NCBI GenBank assembly: GCA_012032775.1
Contig: JAAUQO010000052.1
Location: forward strand, 1 to 32,798
Direction: 5' to 3'
Length of the DNA: 32,798 nucleotides
Source: Oscillochloris sp.
GTDB lineage: Bacteria > Chloroflexota > Chloroflexia > Chloroflexales > Chloroflexaceae
Part shown: positions 8,439 to 15,389 of the stretch, in pieces
Numbering within the stretch: the stretch's first letter is position 1
Layout of the letters: every line of letters begins with the position of its first letter
Program-made: the position numbers and the translations under genes
The notes under the pieces: generated by a model
Told to the model about the DNA's origin: nothing
Databases searched by the model: none
What the model saw: only the letters and a program-made list of their open reading frames with translations

Positions 8439-8850
8439 AGCGATATCCTATTCTCGAAGACGTGCGCACAAGTATGCGCTTTGCTCGTTCCATGCGGCAC
8501 GTTGAAACACCCTCTACACGGCGCAGCCATCTACGACATACCATAGCGTTGCGCGCACACGGTATGCACAGCTATGCATGCAGTGCAGATCAACCTGGGA
8601 AACAAATCCCGGTTTATACCATTAAATAGAACCGGATATGGGTAAATATTCCTGTTTGAATGGAGAGAAACATACCACATACCGCCACATTTGTAAAGAG
8701 GTCATGAGGTACAATCATGACCTGATAGTGGTATGGTTTATTGATTTTTAGTAGTGATCTCTAAACAAAGACCGTAACAGTCTATAAAGTAATGAAAAAT
8801 ACATATAATATGGATCGATTGTTGTATCAATGCGACTGACTATTTTTTCA
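8439..8850. other. Gene-free, AT-rich region upstream of rhs
   Basis: No credible reading frame is present. This stretch should hold the rhs promoter, though no -35/-10 pair stands out, and it contains the nested palindrome at 8668-8739. The drop in GC against both sides suggests acquired or regulatory DNA. Confidence 0.5.
8668..8739. repeat. Nested palindrome (two concentric inverted repeats)
   Basis: Inner arms: AGGTCATGA (8699-8707) and TCATGACCT (8715-8723), 9 bp perfect with a 7-base loop. Outer arms: CATACCAC (8671-8678) and GTGGTATG (8728-8735), 8 bp perfect, extendable into AAA/TTT with one bulge. The arms are concentric, so the whole 70 bases can fold as one interrupted cruciform or RNA hairpin. 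It could be a regulator-binding site for rhs, a small structured RNA, or a short non-autonomous element. Confidence 0.6.
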
Positions 8851-8851
8851 C

Positions 8852-9056
8852 CCGGGCTTTCAATGCATCATCTATCGCTACCTGGTAGGCTCGCGGGCCT
8901 ACGGCCTTGACGACGGTGCCTCCGACATGAACCGGCGTGGGCTCTACCTGCCGCCGGCGCGCCTGCTCTCGTTGCTCGCCGCTCACACGCATCCTGACAG
9001 CGGTGTGCGATCAACTGGATTGGCGCGACCAGCAACCACGCAGTGTTCACCTGCGT
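8852..9056 (+). pseudogene. Nucleotidyltransferase gene remnant (N-terminal region)
   Basis: Frame 2 reads CIIYRYLVGSRAYGLDDGAS followed by DMNRRGLYLPPARLL. This is the conserved start of a predicted nucleotidyltransferase family (VGSRAYGL...SDxDRRGxYLPP). The second catalytic Asp position reads Asn (SDMNRRG instead of SDxDRRG). After about 35 recognisable residues the similarity ends and the frame closes at a TAA near 9055. There is no start codon or catalytic remainder, so this is a dead fragment. Confidence 0.55.
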
Positions 9057-9188
9057 AACGGCCACATGCCTGAACCGGCACGCTGGTTCGTGACAGCGCG
9101 ATCGACGGGAACTCTTCGCATCACGGTGATCGCAGCGGATGCCAATGGGTCAGCGCAAGAGGCAATACTGACGATTGCGGTGAGATAA
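9008..9188 (+). pseudogene. C-terminal fragment of an Ig/cadherin-like repeat protein
   Basis: The frame ending at the TGA at 9186-9188 finishes with ARWFVTARSTGTLRITVIAA followed by DANGSAQEAILTIAV. This is the typical last half of a putative Ig or cadherin-like (He_PIG/CADG type) domain of a surface protein. The start is lost in the nucleotidyltransferase fragment, which overlaps in another frame, so the two remnants were joined by deletion or insertion. Confidence 0.4.
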
Positions 9189-9240
9189 TCATGCCGTGGG
9201 GCGTACCGTTGAACCTGAGGGCGATGGTGCGGGGAACGAC

Positions 9241-9549
9241 TTAGCGTGTGGGTTGGCTCAACCAGCGCGCAAACGACTGCGCACGCTCGGTTGATTTCTT
9301 GCCCAACAAGAGTCCCTCCACGCCAATATCCTCATCCAGATCGGGCCAATGCAGCCCATAGCCCGCTCCCGCAATCTGTACATGTGCCCGTTCGGCGGGC
9401 GTGCCATAGGCCAGGCGCGGATACCACCCGATCGGAACGGCGATGGTGCGCCCATCATCAAGGTCAACCGTGAGCGTATCATCGGTTACCGTCACCTGGA
9501 CTGCTTTAGGCGTTCCCTGAAGCGTCGGAACAGAAGTCATCCCATACAT
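9241..9549 (-). CDS. DUF2442 family protein
   Basis: A 102-residue protein carrying the whole DUF2442 pattern: [57 protein letters not shown] and a C-terminal basic helix ending ARWLSQPTR. The family is small and often sits directly behind a DUF4160 gene in a toxin-antitoxin-like pair, and that partner is present here as a fragment (9506-9655). Starts are possible at 9547-9549 (AAGG about 10 bases upstream) or three codons later at 9538-9540. The reading frame is intact although its partner is truncated. Confidence 0.8.
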   Translation of the reverse strand: MYGMTSVPTLQGTPKAVQVTVTDDTLTVDLDDGRTIAVPIGWYPRLAYGTPAERAHVQIAGAGYGLHWPDLDEDIGVEGLLLGKKSTERAQSFARWLSQPTR

Positions 9550-9655
9550 GCCGCAATACCTTCAGATGTTCACGCGCAATCCGCTCGATCTCGCGCAAAT
9601 CCCACCGACTGTATCCATGATTGTCCGCGATCACGACCCCGCCTTACACACCGAA
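9506..9655 (-). pseudogene. DUF4160 family fragment, C-terminal end only
   Basis: The minus-strand frame ending at the TAA at 9506-9508 reads [20 protein letters not shown] followed by [15 protein letters not shown]. This matches the end of DUF4160 proteins (GFSxxEIxRIExIVxEN...LLxAWxxFF). An in-frame stop lies about 15 codons upstream and the N-terminal HFHV region is missing. It overlaps the start of the DUF2442 gene by about 40 bases, the normal coupled arrangement of the pair. Truncation occurs where the recombinase fragment begins on the other strand. Confidence 0.55.
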
Positions 9656-9672
9656 TTGGCACGGGTTGAGTC

Positions 9673-9955
9673 GCCGCGCCCACCTGGGCGGTGGTCGGTC
9701 GGCGTGACAACCAGCCGATGCGCCCGAAGAGCCTGGCGCATCTGTTTGAGCGCTGGCTTCCGCGCCTGGGCATACGGATTTCCGGCGCATCGTCTGCGCC
9801 ACTCGTTCGCGACGGAATTATTACGCAACGGTGCCGACCTGCGAGCCATCCAGGAGTTGCTCGGACACACGTCGCTTGAAACAACCCAGCGATATTTAAT
9901 GTTAGGCAGCCGCCAACTCCGCGATGCGATCGCAAAGCTTCCGGACGCCTGGTGA
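9673..9955 (+). pseudogene. Tyrosine recombinase (XerC/D-like integrase) fragment with a frameshift
   Basis: Two frames together give the C-terminal catalytic part: [20 protein letters not shown], then after a one-base insertion near 9782, [37 protein letters not shown] and a short tail ending at TGA. The HxLRH motif, the GH pair of the LGH box and the Tyr nucleophile (TTQRYL) are visible. The N-terminal SAM-like domain and the first catalytic Arg/Lys region are missing. It is the remnant of an integrated element or a Xer-type recombinase gene. Confidence 0.75.
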
Positions 9956-10018
9956 GCGTTTACAGCGTTCTGACGCGGAAAACGCTTGGAGCAGAATTCC
10001 CCCCATCTCCACCAACTG

Positions 10019-10054
10019 ACACAGGCCGGATGGGATAAACCATCCGGCCTGTGT
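10019..10054. terminator. Strong bidirectional hairpin
   Basis: A perfect 15-bp stem (10019-10033 with 10040-10054) encloses the loop GATAAA. It lies between the converging recombinase fragment and the M50-like gene, so it can end transcription from both sides. No long T-run follows. Confidence 0.65.
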
Positions 10055-10106
10055 GATTCAGCGCTCCACGCGGCGCCCGTAACGACCTCGCTCGAATCGA
10101 TATGGC

Positions 10107-10595
10107 TCAGGGCCGGAGTTTCGGCAGGTTGGCGTAGATCACGCCGCCATCAACCATGGGCACCGGCAACATGCTCAGCACAAACAACAAACCGTGCTGG
10201 GCTGCCGAGATTGTGAGCAGTTGTCTGGCCGGCGCAGTTGTGACGGCGCGGGCCAACATTGCCAGAACCAGCGCGGCGATCAGCGAGACCACCACACCTC
10301 CGGCAGCACGCCCGATATGTTGCTGCGGCGATACGTCGTGGTTGCGGTACACACTCATTGGATACAGGCCGAAGTCAACCGCATCCATCGGCGCCCCCGC
10401 CATCTGCGACGAGACGATATGCCCGGCAACATGGGCGCAATCGGCGCTGTACCAGAGCAATCCGGCGGCGCTGCTCAACATAACGCGACGCTCGCGGGTT
10501 ACAAGCGCCACTACTAGTGTCGAAAGTAGACCAGCGCCGAGTGCTGTCGGGCGTAGGGTAACGGGGACGCCAAGCAACGAAAAAGCTGGACGCAT
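10107..10595 (-). CDS. Site-2-protease-like (M50) membrane protein with a degenerate active site
   Basis: A 162-residue multi-span membrane protein. It has the general plan of small M50 site-2 proteases: an N-terminal hydrophobic region, a zinc-motif position, a conserved RAxGG motif followed by a membrane helix (residues 96-113), and a PxxDGG motif (VPMVDGG, Asp149). The zinc motif, however, reads HVAGH at residues 55-59, so the catalytic Glu of HExxH is replaced by Val while both His and the Asp are kept. It is therefore probably a non-catalytic homologue that may bind substrates or lipids. The ATG at 10593-10595 has AGGAGG 5-6 bases upstream. It is divergent from the HELGH-type M50 gene at 10785. 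The start region of the two genes is shared and may hold both promoters. Confidence 0.7.
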   Translation of the reverse strand: MRPAFSLLGVPVTLRPTALGAGLLSTLVVALVTRERRVMLSSAAGLLWYSADCAHVAGHIVSSQMAGAPMDAVDFGLYPMSVYRNHDVSPQQHIGRAAGGVVVSLIAALVLAMLARAVTTAPARQLLTISAAQHGLLFVLSMLPVPMVDGGVIYANLPKLRP

Positions 10596-10784
10596 CGGGT
10601 TCCTCCTAAGTCTGGCTGCGGCATCTTGAATAGTTTACATCCGAATTGAAGGATAGCTTGCTGCAAGCCACGGTGCAAGGTATGGCCAATAATGCAACAA
10701 TCCAGCGCCTTGCGGCGTCCAAATGCTCAGGAACGGGATGCGCTCCTGCCGCCTGTATTCGTGTCCCGCCGTTTGGGAGGCCTT

Positions 10785-11522
10785 GTGAGCATATCGCCTG
10801 ACACTAACTTGCCGATCGCCGGGCGCAGTGTAGCGCCGGCCAGCCTGGCACTGCTGGGCGCAATCGCCGCCATGATTGTGGGCTGGCTCGGCCCGCTTGC
10901 ATATCCGTTTCGCCTGCTGACAACCCTGGTTCACGAATTGGGCCACGGGCTTGCGGCGCTGATCACCGGCGGTAGTTTCCGCAATTTCGTCGTCTTTGCC
11001 GATGGTTCAGGGCTGGCGTATACCGCCGGCGGCTGGCGCTGGCTGATTATTCCGGCCGGCTATCTGAGCGTCGCACTGCTTGCCACCGTATTGATCAGTC
11101 TTGGCCGCAATCCACGCGCCGGCCGGGTGGCCCTGCTGATCCTCGGCGCCGCCCTGGCCCTGCTGAGTTTGCGTTTTGCCTTGCCGACCATCTTCAGCAC
11201 GGCCCTGGTGAGCGGCTTGCTCACTCTGGTCGCCGGTATCGGCATAGGCGGCGCGATCCTGTTCGTTGCGCTGCGGGCCGGCCTGGGTTGGACGGTCTTT
11301 CTGCTTAACTTGCTGGCGTTCCGGCTTGGTTTGAGCGCCTTCGGCGATCTGTGGATGCTGTTCGGCGTCACAACAACTATTGGCCTCGGCAATCGTAGCG
11401 ATGCCAATGCGATGGCCGAATTGACCTTTATCCCCGCCCCGATCTGGGCGATCCTCTGGGCGCTGCTGGCCCTCGTTATGCTCGGCGGTGCGCTCTGGCG
11501 TACATGGCTGCGCCGTAGTTAA
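10785..11522 (+). CDS. M50 (M50B-like) intramembrane metallopeptidase
   Basis: About 245 residues with roughly seven hydrophobic segments. The zinc-binding motif LVHELGHGLAALITGG (His50, Glu51, His54 counted from this start) sits at the end of the second segment, as in PF13398-type M50B peptidases. A GG pair and GWRWLIIPAGYL follow. The GTG at 10785-10787 is preferred because GGGAGG ends 4 bases upstream. An ATG at 10692 gives 31 more residues of low-complexity sequence without a ribosome site. The substrate is unknown. The gene is monocistronic and converges on the ABC-F gene. Confidence 0.75.
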   Translation: MSISPDTNLPIAGRSVAPASLALLGAIAAMIVGWLGPLAYPFRLLTTLVHELGHGLAALITGGSFRNFVVFADGSGLAYTAGGWRWLIIPAGYLSVALLATVLISLGRNPRAGRVALLILGAALALLSLRFALPTIFSTALVSGLLTLVAGIGIGGAILFVALRAGLGWTVFLLNLLAFRLGLSAFGDLWMLFGVTTTIGLGNRSDANAMAELTFIPAPIWAILWALLALVMLGGALWRTWLRRS

Positions 11523-11576
11523 GCAACGGGATTTACCGAACACGCGTTTCGCCTGCCGCCGCGCGGTACCCGTCAC

Positions 11577-12146
11577 TCATCCGGTCAGATCGATCCGGCG
11601 CTCGGCGAAGTGTTCGATAAACGCCCGATCATGCGAAACGACGATCACGGTGCCTTCAAAGGCGTCGAGTGCTTCCTCAAACTGTTCGCGAGCCACAATA
11701 TCGAGGTGATTGAGTGGTTCGTCGAGCAACAACAGGTTGCAGCCGCGCAGCACCAACAAGGCCAGTTGCAACCGCGAGCGCTCGCCGAGTGAACACTGCC
11801 CCGCCAACCGAAAGACACTGTCGCCGCCGAACAGGAAGAAGTGCAGAAAACTGCGCGCCGCCCCGACTTCCATCGGCCGTGCATGCAGCACATGATCAAG
11901 CAGGCTACGCTCCGGGTCGAGGAGTTCGTGCTCCTGCGCCAGCAAGCCCGCCCGTACGCCGCTACTCAGCCGCAACCTGCCGCCGGTGGGCGCTAATTCG
12001 CCGGCGATCAGCCGCAACAGGGTGCTTTTCCCGGCGCCGTTTGGCCCAACAATTGCAATGCGCTCACCATATTGCACTTCGACGCGCAGATCGCGCAATA
12101 ACTCAGAACCGCCGGGATAGGCGAAACACACGTCTTCCAACTCCAA
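11577..12146 (-). CDS. ABC-F ATPase, second nucleotide-binding domain (3' half of a split gene)
   Basis: The frame continues the ABC-F protein after a one-base deletion in the G/C-rich run near 12148-12165 (the join is AVLELEDVCFAYPGG). It has a Walker A (GPNGAGKSTLLRLIAGE), a Q-loop region, a variant signature (CSLGERSRLQLA in place of LSGGE), a Walker B with LLLLDEPLNHLDI and an H-loop VVSHDRAF. The signature and DEPLN variants differ from the textbook sequence but keep the key residues. The TTG at 12144-12146 is an artificial start. The gene ends 55 bases from the convergent M50 gene. Confidence 0.8.
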   Translation of the reverse strand: MELEDVCFAYPGGSELLRDLRVEVQYGERIAIVGPNGAGKSTLLRLIAGELAPTGGRLRLSSGVRAGLLAQEHELLDPERSLLDHVLHARPMEVGAARSFLHFFLFGGDSVFRLAGQCSLGERSRLQLALLVLRGCNLLLLDEPLNHLDIVAREQFEEALDAFEGTVIVVSHDRAFIEHFAERRIDLTG

Positions 12147-13201
12147 TACCGCCCGCCCGCCGCTCGGCGCGCGCCGAAATCAAGTTTCATGCTCCAACTA
12201 TGGCGCGGCCGTTCCACCCGCTCGTCAGAGTTACGGTAGCGTTCCAGCTTGCGTTCGCGGGCTTTGGCCATGCGGGCGAGTTTCGCGCCAACGGCTTGTG
12301 AGCCGCTGAGGATCCATTTCATGTCGTGATCGCCGACGGGTGTTTTGGCCTGATCGAGTTTTGAAGCGCCCTGTTTCATGCGCGCGACATCGGCCTGAAC
12401 GCGCGTAATATACGCTTGCTGATCCTGCCAGGCAACCTGCTGCGCGGCGCGTTCCTGATCACGGGCAACCAGATAGTCGCTGTAGCCGCCGGTATAGCTG
12501 CGCATACTGCGGGTATCGGCGTCGAGGACGAGCACCCTGCCGACGGTACGGTCGAGAAAGGTGCGATCGTGCGAGACAATCAGGGCAGCGCGCGGATACT
12601 GCTGTACAAAGCCTTCCAACCACTCCAGGGCGGCGACATCAAGGTGATTGGTGGGCTCATCGAGCAGCAGCAGATCCGGTTCGCCGAGCAGCAACATCGC
12701 CAGGCCGAGCCGAGTTTTCTGGCCGCCGCTGAGAATGTCGATCGGGGTTGTGGGGGCGGGCAGTTCCAGCCCTTCGAGAATGGCGGCGGCGCGATGTTCG
12801 CGTTCGTAGCCGCCGAGCAGCTCGAAGCGGGCCAGGGCTGCATCATAGCGTACAAGCGCCGCATCTAGATTATCGGTGGCGGCAAGGGCGTCGGAAGACT
12901 GCTGCAATTCGGCGGCGGCGGCGCTCCATTCAGCCTGCGCATGGGCAATTGCGTCGTCGATTGTCGCACCGATCTGCGCAGCGAACTGTTGGGCCAGGTA
13001 ACCGATTTTCGCGCCGGAGCTAAGCACAATCGTGCCGGAATCGGGCGGCTCAGCGCCGATCAACAGCCGCAACAAGGTGCTCTTACCGGCGCCGTTCGGC
13101 CCAATCAGGCCAACATGCTCGCCGTCGTTGATATGAAAGGTGATGTCTTTAAGGATTGTGGCTGCGCCGTAGGCTTTGCACAGCCCATGAGCCTGAAGCA
13201 T
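12008..13201 (-). CDS. ABC-F family ATPase, first nucleotide-binding domain and linker (5' half of a split gene)
   Basis: ABC-F proteins are soluble twin-ATPase proteins that act on ribosomes (translation factors or antibiotic-resistance protection) and have no membrane domain. NBD1 has Walker A GPNGAGKSTLLRLLIG, signature LSGGQKTRLGLAMLL, Walker B with LLLLDEPTNHLDV and VSHDRTFLD. The charged helical linker between the domains follows (about residues 240-330, KARERKLERYRN). Genuine sequence ends near KLDFGARRAAGG (about 12160); the rest of this frame is out-of-frame noise. Joined with 11577-12146 the protein is about 541 residues, normal for the family. The ATG at 13199-13201 has AGGAG 8 bases upstream. 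There are no transmembrane segments or antibiotic-resistance context, so a housekeeping translation role is as likely as resistance. Confidence 0.85.
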   Translation of the reverse strand: MLQAHGLCKAYGAATILKDITFHINDGEHVGLIGPNGAGKSTLLRLLIGAEPPDSGTIVLSSGAKIGYLAQQFAAQIGATIDDAIAHAQAEWSAAAAELQQSSDALAATDNLDAALVRYDAALARFELLGGYEREHRAAAILEGLELPAPTTPIDILSGGQKTRLGLAMLLLGEPDLLLLDEPTNHLDVAALEWLEGFVQQYPRAALIVSHDRTFLDRTVGRVLVLDADTRSMRSYTGGYSDYLVARDQERAAQQVAWQDQQAYITRVQADVARMKQGASKLDQAKTPVGDHDMKWILSGSQAVGAKLARMAKARERKLERYRNSDERVERPRHSWSMKLDFGARRAAGGRYWSWKTCVSPIPAVLSYCAICASKCNMVSALQLLGQTAPGKAPCCG

Positions 13202-13517
13202 GGCATGATCTCCTGATCGTGTACGACCAATGCGGCCGTACCCGCGAATCTGCTATAACGGTCGGCAGTTCGTTCAGGCGATCTCCACGCAGCGCTCCTT
13301 GCTCGGAGGAAAACCAATCGGCGGCGGAAACCCGGCGCTCGATAAAGATAGGATAGCACAGATGGGTTGGGCATGACTCAGACTATTGAGGGATTGGTGC
13401 TACTTCGGTAGTTTCAAAAATAGTTTTGTATTGCTGGTTAGGAGCCGTCGAAGTAGTATTGTCGGCCAAATCTCACAATCCCCTAACCCCCAACGAGCGC
13501 GAAGCGCTGTGGCCAAA
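13202..13517. other. Divergent intergenic region between the ABC-F and S41 genes
   Basis: No gene seen. It holds the likely ABC-F promoter on the minus strand (an extended -10 like TGCTATCCT at about 13351-13359). Near the S41 side there is a small inverted repeat, CTACTTCG (13400-13407) with CGAAGTAG (13449-13456). Neither explains the full 300 bases. Confidence 0.4.
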
Positions 13518-13526
13518 TGCTATACT
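13518..13526 (+). promoter_or_regulatory. Extended -10 promoter of the S41 peptidase gene
   Basis: TGCTATACT fits an extended -10 (TGnTATAAT type). It ends only 6 bases before the ATG at 13533, so transcription would begin at or next to the start codon, giving a leaderless mRNA. No good -35 is visible, as is usual with an extended -10. Confidence 0.5.
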
Positions 13527-13532
13527 GAAGCC

Positions 13533-14861
13533 ATGGAAAACGAGAATATGTCTACTTACCGTGAACCTATGACTGAAGATCACCCCCGCTCGCCAGGGTT
13601 GTTGGGCCTACGGTTACCGCTCTGGTTTGTTGGTTTGATGGCTGTGATCACGCTTACGCTCGGCGTAGGCATCGGCGTAACCGGAGCGTTGTTGATTGCG
13701 CGGCCCGCCACAGCCACCGCTTGCCCTGAATCGCCGGAGGTTTGTGCCGATTTCGCGGTGTTCTGGGAAGCCTGGGAATTGGCGAGCGAGCGTTATGTCG
13801 AGTCTGAGGCCGTGGTGCCGCCTGAGATGATCGCGGGCGCGGTGAATGGCATGCTCGATACACTCGGCGATGAGGGCCATACCCGCTTCCTGAGTGCTGA
13901 AGAGGCTGAAGCCTGGGATGAGTCGTTGCGCGGCGCATTCGAGGGTATCGGCGCTTATATCGATGAGCGCGACGGCCAATTAATTATTGTGGCGCCGATC
14001 GAAGGTTCACCGGCCGAGGCGGCGGGCATTCGGCCCGGTGATCAGATCCTCGCCGTCAATGGCGAATCAACCGCCGGCTGGTCGATCGATGAGTTGGTGT
14101 CGCGGGTACGTGGCCCTGAAGGCAGCGAAGTGCGCTTGCAAGTGATCCACCCCGGCGAGACAGAGCCGGTTGATTTGACGATCCAGCGGGCCGAGGTGAT
14201 TGTGCCGAGTGTTTCCTGGCGCCTCCTTGAGGATCAGACGGCACTGGTGAGTGTGCGCTCGTTCGACGATGATACCGGCGATGAGTTGGAGCGTGCCTTA
14301 AGCGAGGCGATCGCGTCCGGCGCCCAGGCGGTTGTGCTCGATCTGCGCAATAACCCCGGCGGTCTGCTCGACGAGGCGATTCAGGCGGCCAGCCAGTTTT
14401 TGCCGGCCGGCACACCAGTACTGCTGGAAGAGAATCGTGACGGCGAACGCCAGGTTACCGAGGCGCGCCGCGGCGGGGTTGCGCTCGATATTCCGCTGGT
14501 GGTGCTGATCAACGAGAACTCGGCCAGTGCCGCCGAGATTTTGTCGGGGGCGCTGCAAGATGCCGGTAGGGCGACTTTGATCGGTGTGCCGACTTTTGGA
14601 ACCGGGACGGTGCTGACACCCTACCGGCTGAGCGACGGCTCACGGCTGTTGCTCGGCACCGAGCAATGGCTGACGCCGAGCGGCCGGCTGATTCGCAATC
14701 AGGGCATCAACCCCGACGAACTGGTCGATCTGCCGCTTGATGTTGCGCCGCTGTCGCCGGCTGAAGCGGCTGAATTGTCAACCCAGGCCTTACTCGAAAA
14801 CCCCGATGTGCAACTGGTGCGGGCGCTGGAACTGGTCGATCAAGTGATTGGGCAGCGCTAA
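13533..14861 (+). CDS. S41 family C-terminal processing peptidase homologue with Lys-to-Thr at the catalytic dyad
   Basis: A protein of 442 residues with an N-terminal cytoplasmic stretch, one membrane segment (about residues 25-55, WFVGLMAVITLTLGVGIGV) and an extracytoplasmic part. The order is the S41 N-terminal domain (EGHTRFLSAEEAEAWDESL), a PDZ domain (IVAPIEGSPAEAAGIRPGDQ, ILAVNGESTAGWSIDELV) and the S41 catalytic domain (VVLDLRNNPGGLLDEAI). The Ser nucleophile is Ser332 in NSASAAEILSGALQDAGRA. The dyad Lys, expected 25 residues later in TFGKG, is Thr357 (TFGTGTVLTPYRLSDGS). I recall other Chloroflexota and actinobacterial S41 proteins with the same TFGTG, so this may be a subfamily trait with a different base or no proteolysis. 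The frame is open further upstream, but the ATG at 13533 directly follows a promoter. A strong terminator follows the gene. Confidence 0.85.
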   Translation: MENENMSTYREPMTEDHPRSPGLLGLRLPLWFVGLMAVITLTLGVGIGVTGALLIARPATATACPESPEVCADFAVFWEAWELASERYVESEAVVPPEMIAGAVNGMLDTLGDEGHTRFLSAEEAEAWDESLRGAFEGIGAYIDERDGQLIIVAPIEGSPAEAAGIRPGDQILAVNGESTAGWSIDELVSRVRGPEGSEVRLQVIHPGETEPVDLTIQRAEVIVPSVSWRLLEDQTALVSVRSFDDDTGDELERALSEAIASGAQAVVLDLRNNPGGLLDEAIQAASQFLPAGTPVLLEENRDGERQVTEARRGGVALDIPLVVLINENSASAAEILSGALQDAGRATLIGVPTFGTGTVLTPYRLSDGSRLLLGTEQWLTPSGRLIRNQGINPDELVDLPLDVAPLSPAEAAELSTQALLENPDVQLVRALELVDQVIGQR

Positions 14862-14879
14862 GCATACGTTAGCGCTGCC
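14851..14879 (+). repeat. 11-bp hairpin spanning the S41 stop codon
   Basis: GGCAGCGCTAA (14851-14861) pairs perfectly with 14869-14879 around a 7-base loop, with the TAA stop inside the arm. It is followed 55 bases later by a stronger hairpin. It may pause or protect the mRNA 3' end. Confidence 0.5.
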
Positions 14880-14933
14880 TATCGCTGCGTAACACGGTGA
14901 GTGACAGGACTTAGTTCCCACGCCGGACTCTTC

Positions 14934-14970
14934 GGGGCCAATCAGCAGCGTAACGCTGCTGATTGGCCCC
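14934..14970 (+). terminator. Strong terminator hairpin after the S41 gene
   Basis: A perfect 17-bp stem (14934-14950 with 14954-14970) has a 3-base loop TAA and is followed by GATTTATTAT. This is the longest perfect stem in the window and is the probable end of the S41 transcript. Confidence 0.7.
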
Positions 14971-15335
14971 GATTTATTATGCGTTATCCTTTTGCGATGG
15001 TTGCTCGCACCAAGCGCCAGCGCACCGCCCACTTGCTCGGCAACCGGGTTCAGGCGCCCTTCGGCGAGATCGACCAACAAATCGTACTGAATCACGTCTG
15101 ACATGTATTTTCTCGGCGTGTAGGTACTCTTATGATCAGAAACCTACCTGCACGAGGAAATCCTCGTGTGTTTCCTAAGAGGGCGTGCGGTATCTTGCTC
15201 CCCCTGATGCCGCATCCCTCATATGCCGGGCGTAGTGCTCCCCCCTACGCCCGGTTGTCATGGCTCCATTGGCTTTGGGCTTGTAAAACAGCTTAGAGCG
15301 TGCGGCATTACCTGTAAACCGTAGAATGCACTGAG
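14971..15335. other. Gene-free region with a chain of hairpins
   Basis: Four stems occur in a row between 15120 and 15254 (listed separately). The frame on the minus strand starting near 15104 (MSDVIQYDLLVDLAEGRL) has a plausible first 40 codons but then runs through the terminator stems, so it is at best a remnant. Confidence 0.45.
15120..15254. ncRNA. Candidate structured RNA: four consecutive stem-loops
   Basis: The stems are GTAGGT/ACCTAC (15120-15125 with 15142-15147); CACGAGGA/TCCTCGTG (15151-15158 with 15161-15168, 2-base gap); TGCGGTATC/GATGCCGCA (15186-15194 with 15206-15214, one G-U); and CCGGGCGTAG/CTACGCCCGG (15226-15235 with 15245-15254, 9-base loop). All lie in 135 bases with short spacers and no coding sequence. 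No known RNA family is recognised. The strand is undecided because the stems are nearly symmetric. Decayed repeats are an alternative. Confidence 0.35.
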
Positions 15336-15372
15336 TTGTCGCCGCGAATTGCGGGTTTTCCGCAATCGACAA
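15336..15372 (-). terminator. Terminator-like stem downstream of the poly-Asp lipoprotein
   Basis: Two stacked stems, TTGTCG/CGACAA (15336-15341 with 15367-15372) and ATTGCGG/CCGCAAT (15348-15354 with 15360-15366), sit 18 bases past the minus-strand stop. A 6-base bulge separates them on one side. The likely role is ending the lipoprotein transcript. Confidence 0.5.
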
Positions 15373-15389
15373 TTGTGGTTTTCTACTAA

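Noticed and set aside
10019..10054. Attachment site for the recombinase fragment
   Set aside because: A symmetric 15-bp hairpin with a 6-base loop between convergent genes is better explained as a terminator; no second copy is seen in the window.
13236..13375. T-box or other riboswitch leader of the ABC-F gene
   Set aside because: GCGGGTACGGCCGC slightly resembles the T-box GGGTGGTACCGCG, but the specifier loop and the terminator/antiterminator pair are absent.
14790..15104. Minus-strand ORF starting MSDVIQYDLLVDLAEGRL
   Set aside because: The first part looks mildly coding, but most of it runs through the terminator stems and the end of the S41 gene.
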